64,000 nucleotides of DNA, taken from contig NZ_WPCC01000004.1 of NCBI RefSeq assembly GCF_009741925.1, positions 1-64,000 of the forward strand, given 5' to 3'. The stretch comes from Natronomonas sp. CBA1123 (GTDB lineage Archaea; Halobacteriota; Halobacteria; Halobacteriales; Haloarculaceae). A model generated the notes under the pieces. The model was not told the origin of the DNA, did no database searches, and saw only the letters and a program-made list of their open reading frames with translations. This document shows positions 51,048 through 59,086 of this stretch, piece after piece. Every line of letters starts with the position of its first letter. Position 1 is the first letter of the stretch. A program made the translations under genes and the position numbers.

Positions 51048-51881
51048 TCAGAGGTATTCTGCGAGTGCGGGTGCGACGCTGACCGTCGACACCGCACGCT
51101 CGATGGTGTCCGTTCCGAACACACCGTCGACGCCGGCGCGGGCCAGTTTCGTCCGGGCACTGGCGGCGAGCATCGGGTGGACGCAGGTGACGAACACGCG
51201 GTCCGGCCCGTTCAACTGCGCGATGGCGGTGCTCATCGTCGACCCCGTGGCGACGATGTCGTCGACCAACACCACGTCGCGACCGGCCGTGTCGGCGTCG
51301 CTCGGCTGCATCTCGACCTCCGTATCCGAGAGGCGGTGTTTCTCGAAGTAGTCGAGTTCGCCGTCACCCGCGGCGTCGCGGACGGTCCTCGCGAGGTCGA
51401 TGGCACCCTCGTCTGGCGAGAGGAAAAGCGGGTCAGAAAGCGCCGGGAGGGCGTCGGCGAGCACCCCGGAGGCGTCGACGGCTCGACACGGCACGTCGAA
51501 GAAATCGCACACTGCATTCTCGTGAGGATTGACCGTCAGCACGCGGTCGGTTCCCGTCGAGATGGCTCGGGCCATCGCACGCGCGGAGACGGGTTCGCCC
51601 TCGGCGAACGCCTCGTCCTGTCGCGCATACCCCATGTACGGCAGGACGGTGATGACCTCCTCAGCCTGCTGGCGGGCGGCGTCCTGCAACTGGAGCAACT
51701 CGATGTGGGCGCCGTCGGAGACCGTCGAGGCGACGACGACCGCGCGGTCGTCGGTGTCCGGAACGCGGACGACCCGTTCCCCGTCGGCGAACTGTTCGTA
51801 CTCGACGGCCGCAAGCGGCTCTCCCAGCACGGCCGAGAGTGTGGCCGCGAGGTCCTGTGAGGCGGAGCCCGGAACTATCAT
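51048..51881 (-). CDS. prs: Ribose-phosphate diphosphokinase
   Basis: Makes PRPP from ribose 5-phosphate and ATP. The 277-residue archaeal-type enzyme starts MIVPGSASQDLAATLSAVLG. It includes LPYMGYARQDEAFAEGEP (about 79-96) with the ATP loop and VVLVDDIVATGSTMSTAI (about 205-222), the PRPP-binding site. Its length is shorter than bacterial Prs, as expected. It is on the opposite strand from the secreted peptidase, with a small gap, and upstream of it lies a copy of the palindromic repeat. Confidence 0.95.
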   Translation of the reverse strand: MIVPGSASQDLAATLSAVLGEPLAAVEYEQFADGERVVRVPDTDDRAVVVASTVSDGAHIELLQLQDAARQQAEEVITVLPYMGYARQDEAFAEGEPVSARAMARAISTGTDRVLTVNPHENAVCDFFDVPCRAVDASGVLADALPALSDPLFLSPDEGAIDLARTVRDAAGDGELDYFEKHRLSDTEVEMQPSDADTAGRDVVLVDDIVATGSTMSTAIAQLNGPDRVFVTCVHPMLAASARTKLARAGVDGVFGTDTIERAVSTVSVAPALAEYL

Positions 51882-51925
51882 GCGCGAGGCTCCGCGTTCC
51901 GGGGGTAAACGCGTTTTCCTTCGAC

Positions 51926-52052
51926 CTTTTTCCCGCTCGGGTGCGCCTCCGGCGCACCACTCGCGGCAAAAACGTCGATGAAAAAGGCGCGAACGCGCCG
52001 TCGGCGCGTTCGCGTGAACCGCGCTCGCTGCGCTCGCGCGGATGCTGGACTA
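51926..52052. repeat. Palindromic intergenic repeat, copy 2
   Basis: Three hairpins match the layout of copy 1: 51940-51958 (8-bp arms around TCC), 51988-52014 (12-bp perfect arms around GTC) and 52019-52041 (at least 6-bp arms). The A-rich linker at about 51965-51987 is nearly identical to copy 1, as are tgaa before the third stem and atgct after it. Stem bases differ from copy 1 with pairing preserved. It separates prs from the polyprenyl synthase gene. Confidence 0.7.
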
Positions 52053-52065
52053 ATTACAACACAAG

Positions 52066-52941
52066 TTACCGCTCTCGAACCACGACGAACTCCGCGAGGT
52101 CTTCGAGATACCCGACGGCCTCCGAGCCGACGGAGTCGGCGGCTTCGAGTGCCGCCAGTGCCGCGTCGGATTCCTCGCGAGCGCGTTGGTTCGCCTCTTC
52201 AGGCGTCATCTCCGTAATCTGTACCAGTGAGGGGCGGGCCATCTCCTCGTCTTGGCCGGTCGGCTTGCCGAGTTCCTCGGCGTCGGCCGTCGCGTCGAGA
52301 ACGTCGTCGCGAATCTGGAAGGCTATACCGACCCGCTCGGCGTATTGGCCGAAGGCCTCGACGGTGTAGGCGTTGGCATCGGCGGCGACCGCGCCCAACT
52401 CCGCGGCGGCCCGGAACAGCGCACCCGTCTTCCGGCGGGCGAGTTCCATGTACTCGGTTTCGTTCGTCGGTTGGGCGACGAGTTCGGTCGCTTCGCCCTC
52501 ACCGAGTTCGACCATCGACTCGCTGACGACCTGCATGGCGCGTTCGTCGGCCGAAAACAGCGCAAAGGCCTCCCCGAGCAAGCCGTCACTGGCGACGATG
52601 GCGGGGCCGTGGCCGAACGCCGCCCACGCGCTGTCGACGCTTCGGCGCAGTTCGGACTCGTCGATGATGTCGTCGACGACCAAGGAGGCGTTGTGGACCA
52701 ACTCGATGCCGACCGCGAAGTCGACGGCGTTTCGGGACGGCTTCGAGCCGCGGCCGTCCTCGCCGGACAGCTCGCCGCCGGCAGCCTCGAAGGCCAGAAG
52801 CGTCACCGTCGGGCGGACGCGTTTGCCCCCCGACAGCGAGACGTGTTCGAGGCGGTCGGTCATCGCCTCGGGGTCGGTCGAATCGAGGACGGCCTCGAGC
52901 CGGTCCTCGACGAACGACCGACGCCGCTCCAGATACTCCAT
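52066..52941 (-). CDS. idsA: Polyprenyl (geranylgeranyl-type) diphosphate synthase
   Basis: Chain-elongating trans-prenyltransferase making C15/C20 diphosphates for archaeal lipids and quinones. The 291-residue protein has GGKRVRP (38-44), the first aspartate-rich motif DDIID (90-94) and the second as IRDDVLDA (about 216-223). GRGSKPSRNAVDFAV lies between. The first motif is a short DDxxD form, as in archaeal GGPP synthases. The product chain length cannot be settled from sequence alone. It sits upstream of prs on the same strand but separated by the palindromic repeat. Confidence 0.93.
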   Translation of the reverse strand: MEYLERRRSFVEDRLEAVLDSTDPEAMTDRLEHVSLSGGKRVRPTVTLLAFEAAGGELSGEDGRGSKPSRNAVDFAVGIELVHNASLVVDDIIDESELRRSVDSAWAAFGHGPAIVASDGLLGEAFALFSADERAMQVVSESMVELGEGEATELVAQPTNETEYMELARRKTGALFRAAAELGAVAADANAYTVEAFGQYAERVGIAFQIRDDVLDATADAEELGKPTGQDEEMARPSLVQITEMTPEEANQRAREESDAALAALEAADSVGSEAVGYLEDLAEFVVVRER

Positions 52942-53019
52942 AAAAGTGGTAGGTTCGTTCCTCGGAAGTACGTGTCGGATACGGACGAAAAATGTGGATA
53001 TCGAGGGGCGAAAACCGGC

Positions 53020-53988
53020 CTACAGGTCAGGCGCTTCGCCGCCGAACTCCTCGATGAGTTCGGGAACGACCTCGAAGAGGTCGTCGACGATACCGTAGTC
53101 GGCGATGTCGTAGATGGGTGCGTTGGGGTCGGTGTTGATGGCGACGATGGTGTCGGCGCCCTTCATGCCGGCGACGTGCTGGACCGCCCCGGAGATGCCG
53201 ATGGCGATGTACACGTCGGGCGTGACGACCTTCCCGGACTGGCCGACCTGTCGGTTCTTCGGCAGCCAGCCGTTGTCGACGATGGGTCGCGACGAGGACA
53301 GCGTCGCGCCGAGGGTGTCGGCGAGTTCCTCGACGAGCGGGAGGTTCTCCTCCTCGTCGATACCGCGGCCGATGGAGACGAGCACGTCTGCCTCGGTGAT
53401 GTCGACGTCGCCGCCGCCGACTTCCTCGAAGCCGTTGACGGTCGTCCCGAGGGCGCCCTCGTCGATGTCGGCGTCGAAGGCCTCGACGGCAGCGTCGCCG
53501 GCCGCTTCGGCCTTCGGCCACTCCGCCGGCCGGATGGTCAGCGCGTAGTCGTCGGCGTCGATGTCGTAGGTCGTCTCGACCTTGCCACCGTACTGTTCGC
53601 GGGTGACTTCGAGGTTGCCGTTCGTCTCGAAGTCGACGACGTCGGTGACGAGCGGCAGGTCGAGTCCCTCGGCGACCGCCGGTGCGTAGTCGAGGCCGTT
53701 AACCGAGTTCGGCATCAGAAGCGCCGTCGGCTCGACCTCTGCGGCCAACTGCTCGATGGCCTGGGTGTAGACGCCGTGGTTGAATTCCTCGCCCTCGTCG
53801 ACGGTGTAGATGGTGTCGACGCCGTCGCGGTTTACGTCCTCGGCGAAGCCCTCGACGTCGCCGCCGATGACGGCGAGTTCGAGGTCAGTGCCGAGGTCGT
53901 CTGCCAGTTCGCGGCCGGCCGTGACGAGTTCGTAGGACACGTCACGAACATCGCCGCGGCGGTGTTCGGTGATTGCGAGAACGGTCAT
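53020..53988 (-). CDS. etfA: Electron transfer flavoprotein alpha subunit
   Basis: The FAD-binding half of ETF, which passes electrons from acyl-CoA dehydrogenases to the membrane chain. The 322-residue protein has an N-terminal alpha/beta domain (AITEHRRGDVRDVSYELVTAG) and the C-terminal FAD domain with SRPIVDNGWLPKNRQVGQSG and VVTPDVYIAIGISGAVQH. It overlaps etfB by four bases, so the subunits are made in equal amounts. It fits the CoA-linked degradation genes at 36-44 kb, though it is not next to them. Confidence 0.95.
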   Translation of the reverse strand: MTVLAITEHRRGDVRDVSYELVTAGRELADDLGTDLELAVIGGDVEGFAEDVNRDGVDTIYTVDEGEEFNHGVYTQAIEQLAAEVEPTALLMPNSVNGLDYAPAVAEGLDLPLVTDVVDFETNGNLEVTREQYGGKVETTYDIDADDYALTIRPAEWPKAEAAGDAAVEAFDADIDEGALGTTVNGFEEVGGGDVDITEADVLVSIGRGIDEEENLPLVEELADTLGATLSSSRPIVDNGWLPKNRQVGQSGKVVTPDVYIAIGISGAVQHVAGMKGADTIVAINTDPNAPIYDIADYGIVDDLFEVVPELIEEFGGEAPDL

Positions 53989-54779
53989 CCTTCAACAACC
54001 CCCTTGTCGCGGAGGAACGTAGCCAGTTCTCCTGCGGTCTCCTCTGCACTACCCTCCCAGAGCGTGGCGTCGCCCTCGGATTCGGGTTCGTACATCGACG
54101 TGCGCTCGACCGGCGACTCGACGACGCTGTCGTCGAGGCCGAGGTCATCGAGCGTGTGAACGTCCAGCGGCTTGCGCTGTGCTTGTCGGATGCCACGGAG
54201 GCTCGCGTAGCGCGGTTCGTTGATACCGGTCTGGATGGTCAACACGGACGGGAGTTCGACGTCGGTGAGTTCCTCGATACCGCCTTCGAGTTCGCGGTGG
54301 ACGGAGGCGACGCCTGCCTCGATGTCGAGGTCGAGGGCGTTGACGACGGCGGCCCACTCGAAGCCGATGCGGTCGGCCAGTGCGACGCCGGTCGCGCCGT
54401 TTGCGTCGTCGCCGGCCTGGACGCCGGTGAGGACGAAGTCGGGGTCCTCCTCTTCGACGACGGCGGCGAGGATGTCGGCTTTCGACTCGACGTCGAGGAA
54501 CTGGGCGTTCTCGAGGGAGTCGTCCCACACGCGGAGCGCGCGGTCTGCGCCCTTCGCCAGCGCCATCCGAACGGTCTCCTCGGCGCGTTCGGGGCCGATG
54601 GTGACGGTGACGACCTCCACGTCGTCGTTCTCCTCCGAAATCTGTACGGCTTCCTCAACGGCGTAGTCGTCCCACTCGTTGAGATCATACTCGAGGGAGC
54701 CCTCGTCGATGTCGAGTCCCGAAATCTGGAACTCGTCGTCGACCTCGGCCACCTCTTTGACGGTGACGAGTATTTTCAT
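53985..54779 (-). CDS. etfB: Electron transfer flavoprotein beta subunit
   Basis: The partner of EtfA. The 264-residue protein begins MKILVTVKEVAEVDDEFQIS and contains LNEWDDYAVEEAVQI (about 34-48), VTIGPERAEETVRMALAKGA (about 59-78), and VLTGVQAGDDANGATGVALA, which is the AMP-binding region of the family. It is the first gene of the etf operon. A pair of GGTTAAAC/GTTTAACC arms lies upstream. Confidence 0.95.
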   Translation of the reverse strand: MKILVTVKEVAEVDDEFQISGLDIDEGSLEYDLNEWDDYAVEEAVQISEENDDVEVVTVTIGPERAEETVRMALAKGADRALRVWDDSLENAQFLDVESKADILAAVVEEEDPDFVLTGVQAGDDANGATGVALADRIGFEWAAVVNALDLDIEAGVASVHRELEGGIEELTDVELPSVLTIQTGINEPRYASLRGIRQAQRKPLDVHTLDDLGLDDSVVESPVERTSMYEPESEGDATLWEGSAEETAGELATFLRDKGVVEG

Positions 54780-54812
54780 AGCGGCTAGTCACCGGATATG
54801 ACGACTGTCCGT

Positions 54813-54878
54813 GGTTAAACGTTTCCGAATCGTACGGCGTTTGTCACAGGTTAAGAATCCGTTGAACAGTGTTTAACC
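54813..54878. promoter_or_regulatory. Spaced inverted repeat upstream of etfB
   Basis: GGTTAAAC (54813-54820) and GTTTAACC (54871-54878) are complementary 8-bp arms 50 nt apart, with a third partial copy GGTTAAG at about 54849. They lie in the 116-bp stretch between etfB and the next minus-strand gene, and could be operators or TATA/BRE elements for etf transcription. Confidence 0.35.
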
Positions 54879-54895
54879 GCCCGACAACGTGGCGG

Positions 54896-56068
54896 TCACG
54901 CTTCGTCGTCGTCGAACTCGCCGAGCTGTTCGTCGGGGAAACTGATGAGGTTCTCCCGCCCGATTCGGAGCTTCTCGATGCGGCCGGCCTCGTCCATCGA
55001 CGACAGCAGCTGTGACACCTTCGCGTTCGACCAGCCGGTCTCCTTGACGATGTTGGCCTGCTTCATCCGCCCGCCGTTCCGTTCGAGCAGTTGTTCGACC
55101 CGCTCCTCGTCGGAGAGGAGTTCCGGGTCGGTTGGCGGCTCGGGTTCGTCGCCTTCGTCGGTCGCGGTCTCGTCGTCGGTGCTGGTACCGACACCTGCCG
55201 TTTCGTCGCTTTCGGTGGTCGTCGTCGCCGATGGGCCGTCGGTCGCTGACGGCGTCGCCTCGACGCCGCCGTCGGTTTCACCGTCCCGACGTTGCCACAG
55301 CAGGTACAGTCCCAGCAGCAACGCGGCGGCGCTCAACACCACGGCGCCGAAGAGCAGCAGCGTCGAGAGCTGGATTCCGCCCGGTCCTACTGGCGTCTCG
55401 GTGTCGGTACCTCCGGGGCCGCCGTTTCCGGGCTCGTAGACGATATCGAAGTACCCCGGCTCGAACGTTTGCGGGCCGTCCCACCGAAGCTCCCCGGCCC
55501 GCGGGGCAATCGGGGAGGTACTCGGGCCGCCGTACCCCGGCGGGGATTTCAACACGAGCGTCTGTCCGTCGCTCAGGCCCGGGAGCCACGTCCCGTTTGT
55601 GGTGTTGAACGAGTCCTGGAGGTACAGCGTCCCGCTCGTGTCCTGTCGAGCGAACGATGTCCAAGTAAACGATAGCCGGAACTCACCGCGCTGGCTGATG
55701 ACTTCTCCGTCCTCGGTTTCGTTGACGATGACTGCGTTCCGGTCGGTGGAGTCCTGCGGAATCCGCATCTCCCGGCCGGTCGCCGCCGACGTCTCTTCGG
55801 CGGCGCGTCGGAAGGTCTCGACGCCGAGGTCGAAGTCGCGTTCGCCGCTCTCGAAGGCGTTGGCGAACGATTGGAACTCCTCTATGTCCTCCTCGTCTTC
55901 CAGCGGGACGACTGCAACGACGGTCCAGCGGGCGTCGCCGTCGTCCTGTAGTTGCACCTCCAGACGGGTCTCCTCGGTCGTGGCCGGCTGTGCGGCTGCC
56001 GGTGTGGCACCGACCACGAGCGCGGTCACGAGGAGGGCACACAGCAGGACGGGAACCCGGCACCGCAT
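54896..56068 (-). CDS. Membrane-anchored winged-helix protein
   Basis: A 390-residue protein with a signal peptide (about 1-26), an extracellular beta-rich domain (about 28-220) and one membrane segment (about 232-254, LLLFGAVVLSAAALLLGLYL). An acidic/Thr-rich linker is followed by a cytoplasmic winged helix (about 318-378, RVEQLLERNGGRMKQANIVK with VSQLLSSMDEAGRI). This architecture, found in haloarchaea, suggests a one-component sensor that reads something outside and binds DNA inside. Its target is unknown. It lies between the etf genes and a divergent secreted protein. Confidence 0.8.
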   Translation of the reverse strand: MRCRVPVLLCALLVTALVVGATPAAAQPATTEETRLEVQLQDDGDARWTVVAVVPLEDEEDIEEFQSFANAFESGERDFDLGVETFRRAAEETSAATGREMRIPQDSTDRNAVIVNETEDGEVISQRGEFRLSFTWTSFARQDTSGTLYLQDSFNTTNGTWLPGLSDGQTLVLKSPPGYGGPSTSPIAPRAGELRWDGPQTFEPGYFDIVYEPGNGGPGGTDTETPVGPGGIQLSTLLLFGAVVLSAAALLLGLYLLWQRRDGETDGGVEATPSATDGPSATTTTESDETAGVGTSTDDETATDEGDEPEPPTDPELLSDEERVEQLLERNGGRMKQANIVKETGWSNAKVSQLLSSMDEAGRIEKLRIGRENLISFPDEQLGEFDDDEA

Positions 56069-56222
56069 ATTAGGTTCGATGCACGCCCACGCGGGAAAAC
56101 GCTTTCCATCACGAGATAAAACGTCTCCGCGGCGTATGAAGCGTTTCGAGGGCTCTGCGCTCCGTACAGCCGTCGGTGTCGAGTGGGCTGGATTTTTACT
56201 CGCCGGCGCCGAGAGCCCGAGT

Positions 56223-57425
56223 ATGAACGGTTCCCGCGCCGTCGTGTTCGCCCTCCTCTGCTGTCTCGCCCTGGCGTCCGGCGTCGCCGTTCACGCCCAA
56301 ACAGAAGGTGAGTCGACGATGTCTGTCACCGGCGACAACGGCACCGCGGAGTATCTGGCACCGTCGCCGTCTGCTGTCGACCGAAGCGAGAGTTCGACGG
56401 CGACGCTGGACGTTGCGGGTGCGGTCGGCGGCAACGCCATGGAACTCCAGACGACCTACCAGCGTGTCAATTTCCAGCGGGCGTATCGGAACGCCGAATC
56501 GGACACCGAACGTCGCATGGTCCTCCGGAACGCTGCCGAGTGGTATTCCGAGCGGACCGACCGACTGGAACGACGACAGCGAACCGCGATACGGCAGTAC
56601 GGTAACGGTGCAATCGATTCCCAGGAGCTGTTCCGAACGCTGGCCGCCGTCGACCGGGGCGCTACTGCGATGGAGTCGAACGTCGGCTGGTTCGAAAACA
56701 ACGCCGACGACCTCGGAATGAGCAGCGTCCAGACGCAACTGAACACCGACCGCGTTCGGCTGCTTACGCTCCAGGGCCCGCTCGGGGGCGCCCTCGAGTC
56801 GGCGTTCAAAGGCGAGCGAACCTTCGTCGTTCACACCGAAGTGAGCGGCAACGCGACCGTCCTTTCGACGGTCGACCCCGACGCGACCGGAGGCCAAACG
56901 TACGTCCGGGAGGCGCACGACCCCTCGGCGCGGTCCATCGGCGTCCCCGACACCTACGACGGTGACCTCTCGCCGGCACTCGACCGCGTCGAGACGCTGT
57001 ACCCGTGGGTGACCGACAACGGGTCGCCGACGGTCGATTTCCTCGGCCCCGACCGCGCCCGACTCTATCGCTTCGAGTACGACCACCCACACGGAACGCT
57101 CCGGACGTACCTCGACGGCGGTTCGGAAAACATCGTCACGGAAATCCAGCGCATCGACCCCGAAGCGGTGCCGACCGACACCGTCGAAACCGTCGACGGT
57201 GACCTCCTGCTTCGGGTCAACACGACCCGCGCCGGCGGCCCCTTCGGCGTGACGGTGTTGAACGAGACGAGCGGTGAACCGGTCCCCGCAGCGGTCGAAA
57301 TAAACGGCCGACAGGTGGGCGGCACCGACGGTGAGCGGGTCTGGACCGTCGGCCCGCGGGGCACCGTGACGGTCAACGCCACCCACGACGGCCGGTCGCT
57401 GTCCGTCACGACGACTCTCGAGTAG
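56223..57425 (+). CDS. Secreted haloarchaeal protein of unknown function
   Basis: A 400-residue exported protein. Signal peptide about 1-25 (MNGSRAVVFALLCCLALASG). A helical central region (about 70-170) contains RTDRLERRQRTAIRQYGNGA and is followed by beta-rich domains, the last with Asn-x-Thr sites and a VTVNATHDGRSLSV ending. No catalytic motif is seen. It is divergent from the membrane-anchored HTH gene and may be its partner, a suggestion based on position alone. The start is placed at the signal peptide; a longer in-frame reading is antisense to the neighbour. Confidence 0.75.
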   Translation: MNGSRAVVFALLCCLALASGVAVHAQTEGESTMSVTGDNGTAEYLAPSPSAVDRSESSTATLDVAGAVGGNAMELQTTYQRVNFQRAYRNAESDTERRMVLRNAAEWYSERTDRLERRQRTAIRQYGNGAIDSQELFRTLAAVDRGATAMESNVGWFENNADDLGMSSVQTQLNTDRVRLLTLQGPLGGALESAFKGERTFVVHTEVSGNATVLSTVDPDATGGQTYVREAHDPSARSIGVPDTYDGDLSPALDRVETLYPWVTDNGSPTVDFLGPDRARLYRFEYDHPHGTLRTYLDGGSENIVTEIQRIDPEAVPTDTVETVDGDLLLRVNTTRAGGPFGVTVLNETSGEPVPAAVEINGRQVGGTDGERVWTVGPRGTVTVNATHDGRSLSVTTTLE

Positions 57426-57461
57426 CGAACGTTCTTATCGGAAGCCGAGGGAACGGGCGGT

Positions 57462-57995
57462 ATGACCGACCGCGCCGCCGCTCCCGTCGTCGGAGTCGTC
57501 CTCCTGGTCGCGGTGACCGTCCTCGCGGCGACGGTCGTCGGAACGGCACTTCCCTCGGAACTCTCGACGCCCGCCCGAACGGCAGCTTTCGATGTCGAGG
57601 CCGACGACACCGGCCGAGTGACCGTCACCCACCTCGGTGGCGATGCCATCGACCCCACCGAGCTTCGGGTCCGAATCCGCGTCGACGGCGAACGGCTTTC
57701 CGAACAGCCGCCGGTCCCGTTCTTTTCGGCGCGTGGATTCGAAAGCGGGCCGACGGGGCCGTTCAACAGCGCCACGCACGGCACGTGGCGTGCCGGCGAA
57801 TCCGCGAGTCTCCGCGTGGCAGGGACGAATTCGCCGACGTTGGGAGTCGGTGCGACCGTAGAGGTACGCCTCTACGTCGACGGGACGCGAATCGCCGTCG
57901 AGACGGCGACCGTTCAGGCTGCTTCGACCGGGTCGCTGTCGACGGTCGCCTCCTCTTCGGTTTCGGGGGCGTCCTCGTCGTCGTCAGGCACGTAG
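57462..57995 (+). CDS. Archaeal type IV pilin-like protein
   Basis: A 177-residue protein opening MTDRAAAPVVGVVLLVAVTV. The short basic head and a single hydrophobic helix (about 9-29) beginning directly after it match the archaeal PilA-type class III signal. Here the APVVGVVLL segment forms the membrane anchor and assembly helix. The rest is beta-rich. The C-terminal Ser-rich tail (from about 152) is encoded by DNA that is also the end of the minus-strand methyltransferase gene, an 82-bp overlap. It follows the preceding secreted protein by about 36 nt. Confidence 0.78.
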   Translation: MTDRAAAPVVGVVLLVAVTVLAATVVGTALPSELSTPARTAAFDVEADDTGRVTVTHLGGDAIDPTELRVRIRVDGERLSEQPPVPFFSARGFESGPTGPFNSATHGTWRAGESASLRVAGTNSPTLGVGATVEVRLYVDGTRIAVETATVQAASTGSLSTVASSSVSGASSSSSGT

Positions 57996-58600
57996 GCGAC
58001 GGTCGTAATCGCCCGCGGAGTTCCCGGTGCGCGCTGTTGGATGTGGTGTTCGAACTCCTCGAAGCCGGCTTCGGCGAACATCCGGTCGGCCTCCGCCTCG
58101 TCGTAAAACAGCATGATGGTGTCGGCGAGTTTCTGGAACAGCGTCGAGTTGGGGTAGTCGGGGCCGACGACGAGCACCGGCTGGCCGGGCTTGGTGACGC
58201 GGCGGGCCTCCCGCAGCGCCGCGACGGGGTCGGGCCAGTACTCGATGGAGCCGGAGGACCAGTAGGCGTCGAAGCTGTCGTCGGCGAAGGGGAGTCGTTC
58301 GGCGTCGCCGCGGTGGAACTTCACGCCACCGCGCTTGCCGAACTTCGCGAAGGCCTTCTCCAGTTGGTGGGCCGACTGGTCGAGTCCCCACACGTCGTCG
58401 GTGTACCCCAGCAGTCCCTCGGTGGCGAAGCCGGTGCCACAGCCGACGTCGAGGACGCGGTCCCCCGAATCGAGGTCGAGCCACTCCAGGGCCTCGTCGC
58501 GCATCTCCTCGTTCCAGATGAACGGGTTGATGGTGTCGTACACCTGCGAGAGGTACTTGTAGAAGAGCCGCGCACGCGCTTTGTCTTCGAGGAGTCCCAT
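57914..58600 (-). CDS. UbiE/MenG-like SAM methyltransferase
   Basis: A 228-residue class I methyltransferase. VLDVGCGTGFATEGLLGY (about 49-66) is motif I, DAERLPFADDSFDAYWSSG (about 98-116) motif II-III, and YDTINPFIWNEEMRDE in the N-terminus resembles quinone methyltransferases of the plant VTE3/cyanobacterial type. A role in methylation of menaquinone or a related isoprenoid quinone is likely. The last 20 residues are acidic and may be dispensable; the gene's 3' end overlaps the pilin gene. Confidence 0.78.
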   Translation of the reverse strand: MGLLEDKARARLFYKYLSQVYDTINPFIWNEEMRDEALEWLDLDSGDRVLDVGCGTGFATEGLLGYTDDVWGLDQSAHQLEKAFAKFGKRGGVKFHRGDAERLPFADDSFDAYWSSGSIEYWPDPVAALREARRVTKPGQPVLVVGPDYPNSTLFQKLADTIMLFYDEAEADRMFAEAGFEEFEHHIQQRAPGTPRAITTVAYVPDDDEDAPETEEEATVDSDPVEAA

Positions 58601-58753
58601 TGACCGCCCTTTGGGGCGGTTCGGTCATAATTCCCCTGTTTCCGGCCGGTCGTGGTCCACGAGCGCTCGAAGAGACAGTTGGCATCGAACCGCGCGAAAA
58701 GCCGTTTCGCAACTACCAAATAGGCGCTTTCCGAAGCATCCGATGATATAATC

Positions 58754-59086
58754 ATGGCCAGGCCAGAGGTTCTTGACCGAATCAAGGAGGCCGAGCGGGA
58801 GGCTGACGAAATCGTCGCCGACGCGAAGGATGCGCGAGAGGAGCGCATCGCGGAGGCGCGCGAGGAAGCCGACCGCATTCGCGAGCAAGCCCGCGAGGAC
58901 GCCGCCGACCACAAGGAGGCGGAACTCGCCGAGGCGCGTGAGGAAATCGAGGCCGAACGCGAGGAACTCCTCGCCGAAGGCGAGTCCGACCGTGAGGCCC
59001 TCGAAGCGCGCGCCGACGAACAGCGCGACGAGGTGGTCGAATACACCGTGGAGTTGTTCACGGAGGCGGTGAATGCTCAGACCTAA
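58754..59086 (+). CDS. atpH: A-type ATP synthase subunit H (peripheral stalk)
   Basis: A 110-residue, fully helical coiled-coil protein (for example REEADRIREQAREDAADHKE) beginning MARPEVLDRIKEAE. It pairs with subunit E to form the peripheral stalk that holds the A1 and Ao sectors together. It is the first gene of the operon; its end overlaps atpI by 14 nt. Promoter-like AT-rich DNA (GATGATATAATC) lies just before the start codon. Confidence 0.9.
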   Translation: MARPEVLDRIKEAEREADEIVADAKDAREERIAEAREEADRIREQAREDAADHKEAELAEAREEIEAEREELLAEGESDREALEARADEQRDEVVEYTVELFTEAVNAQT

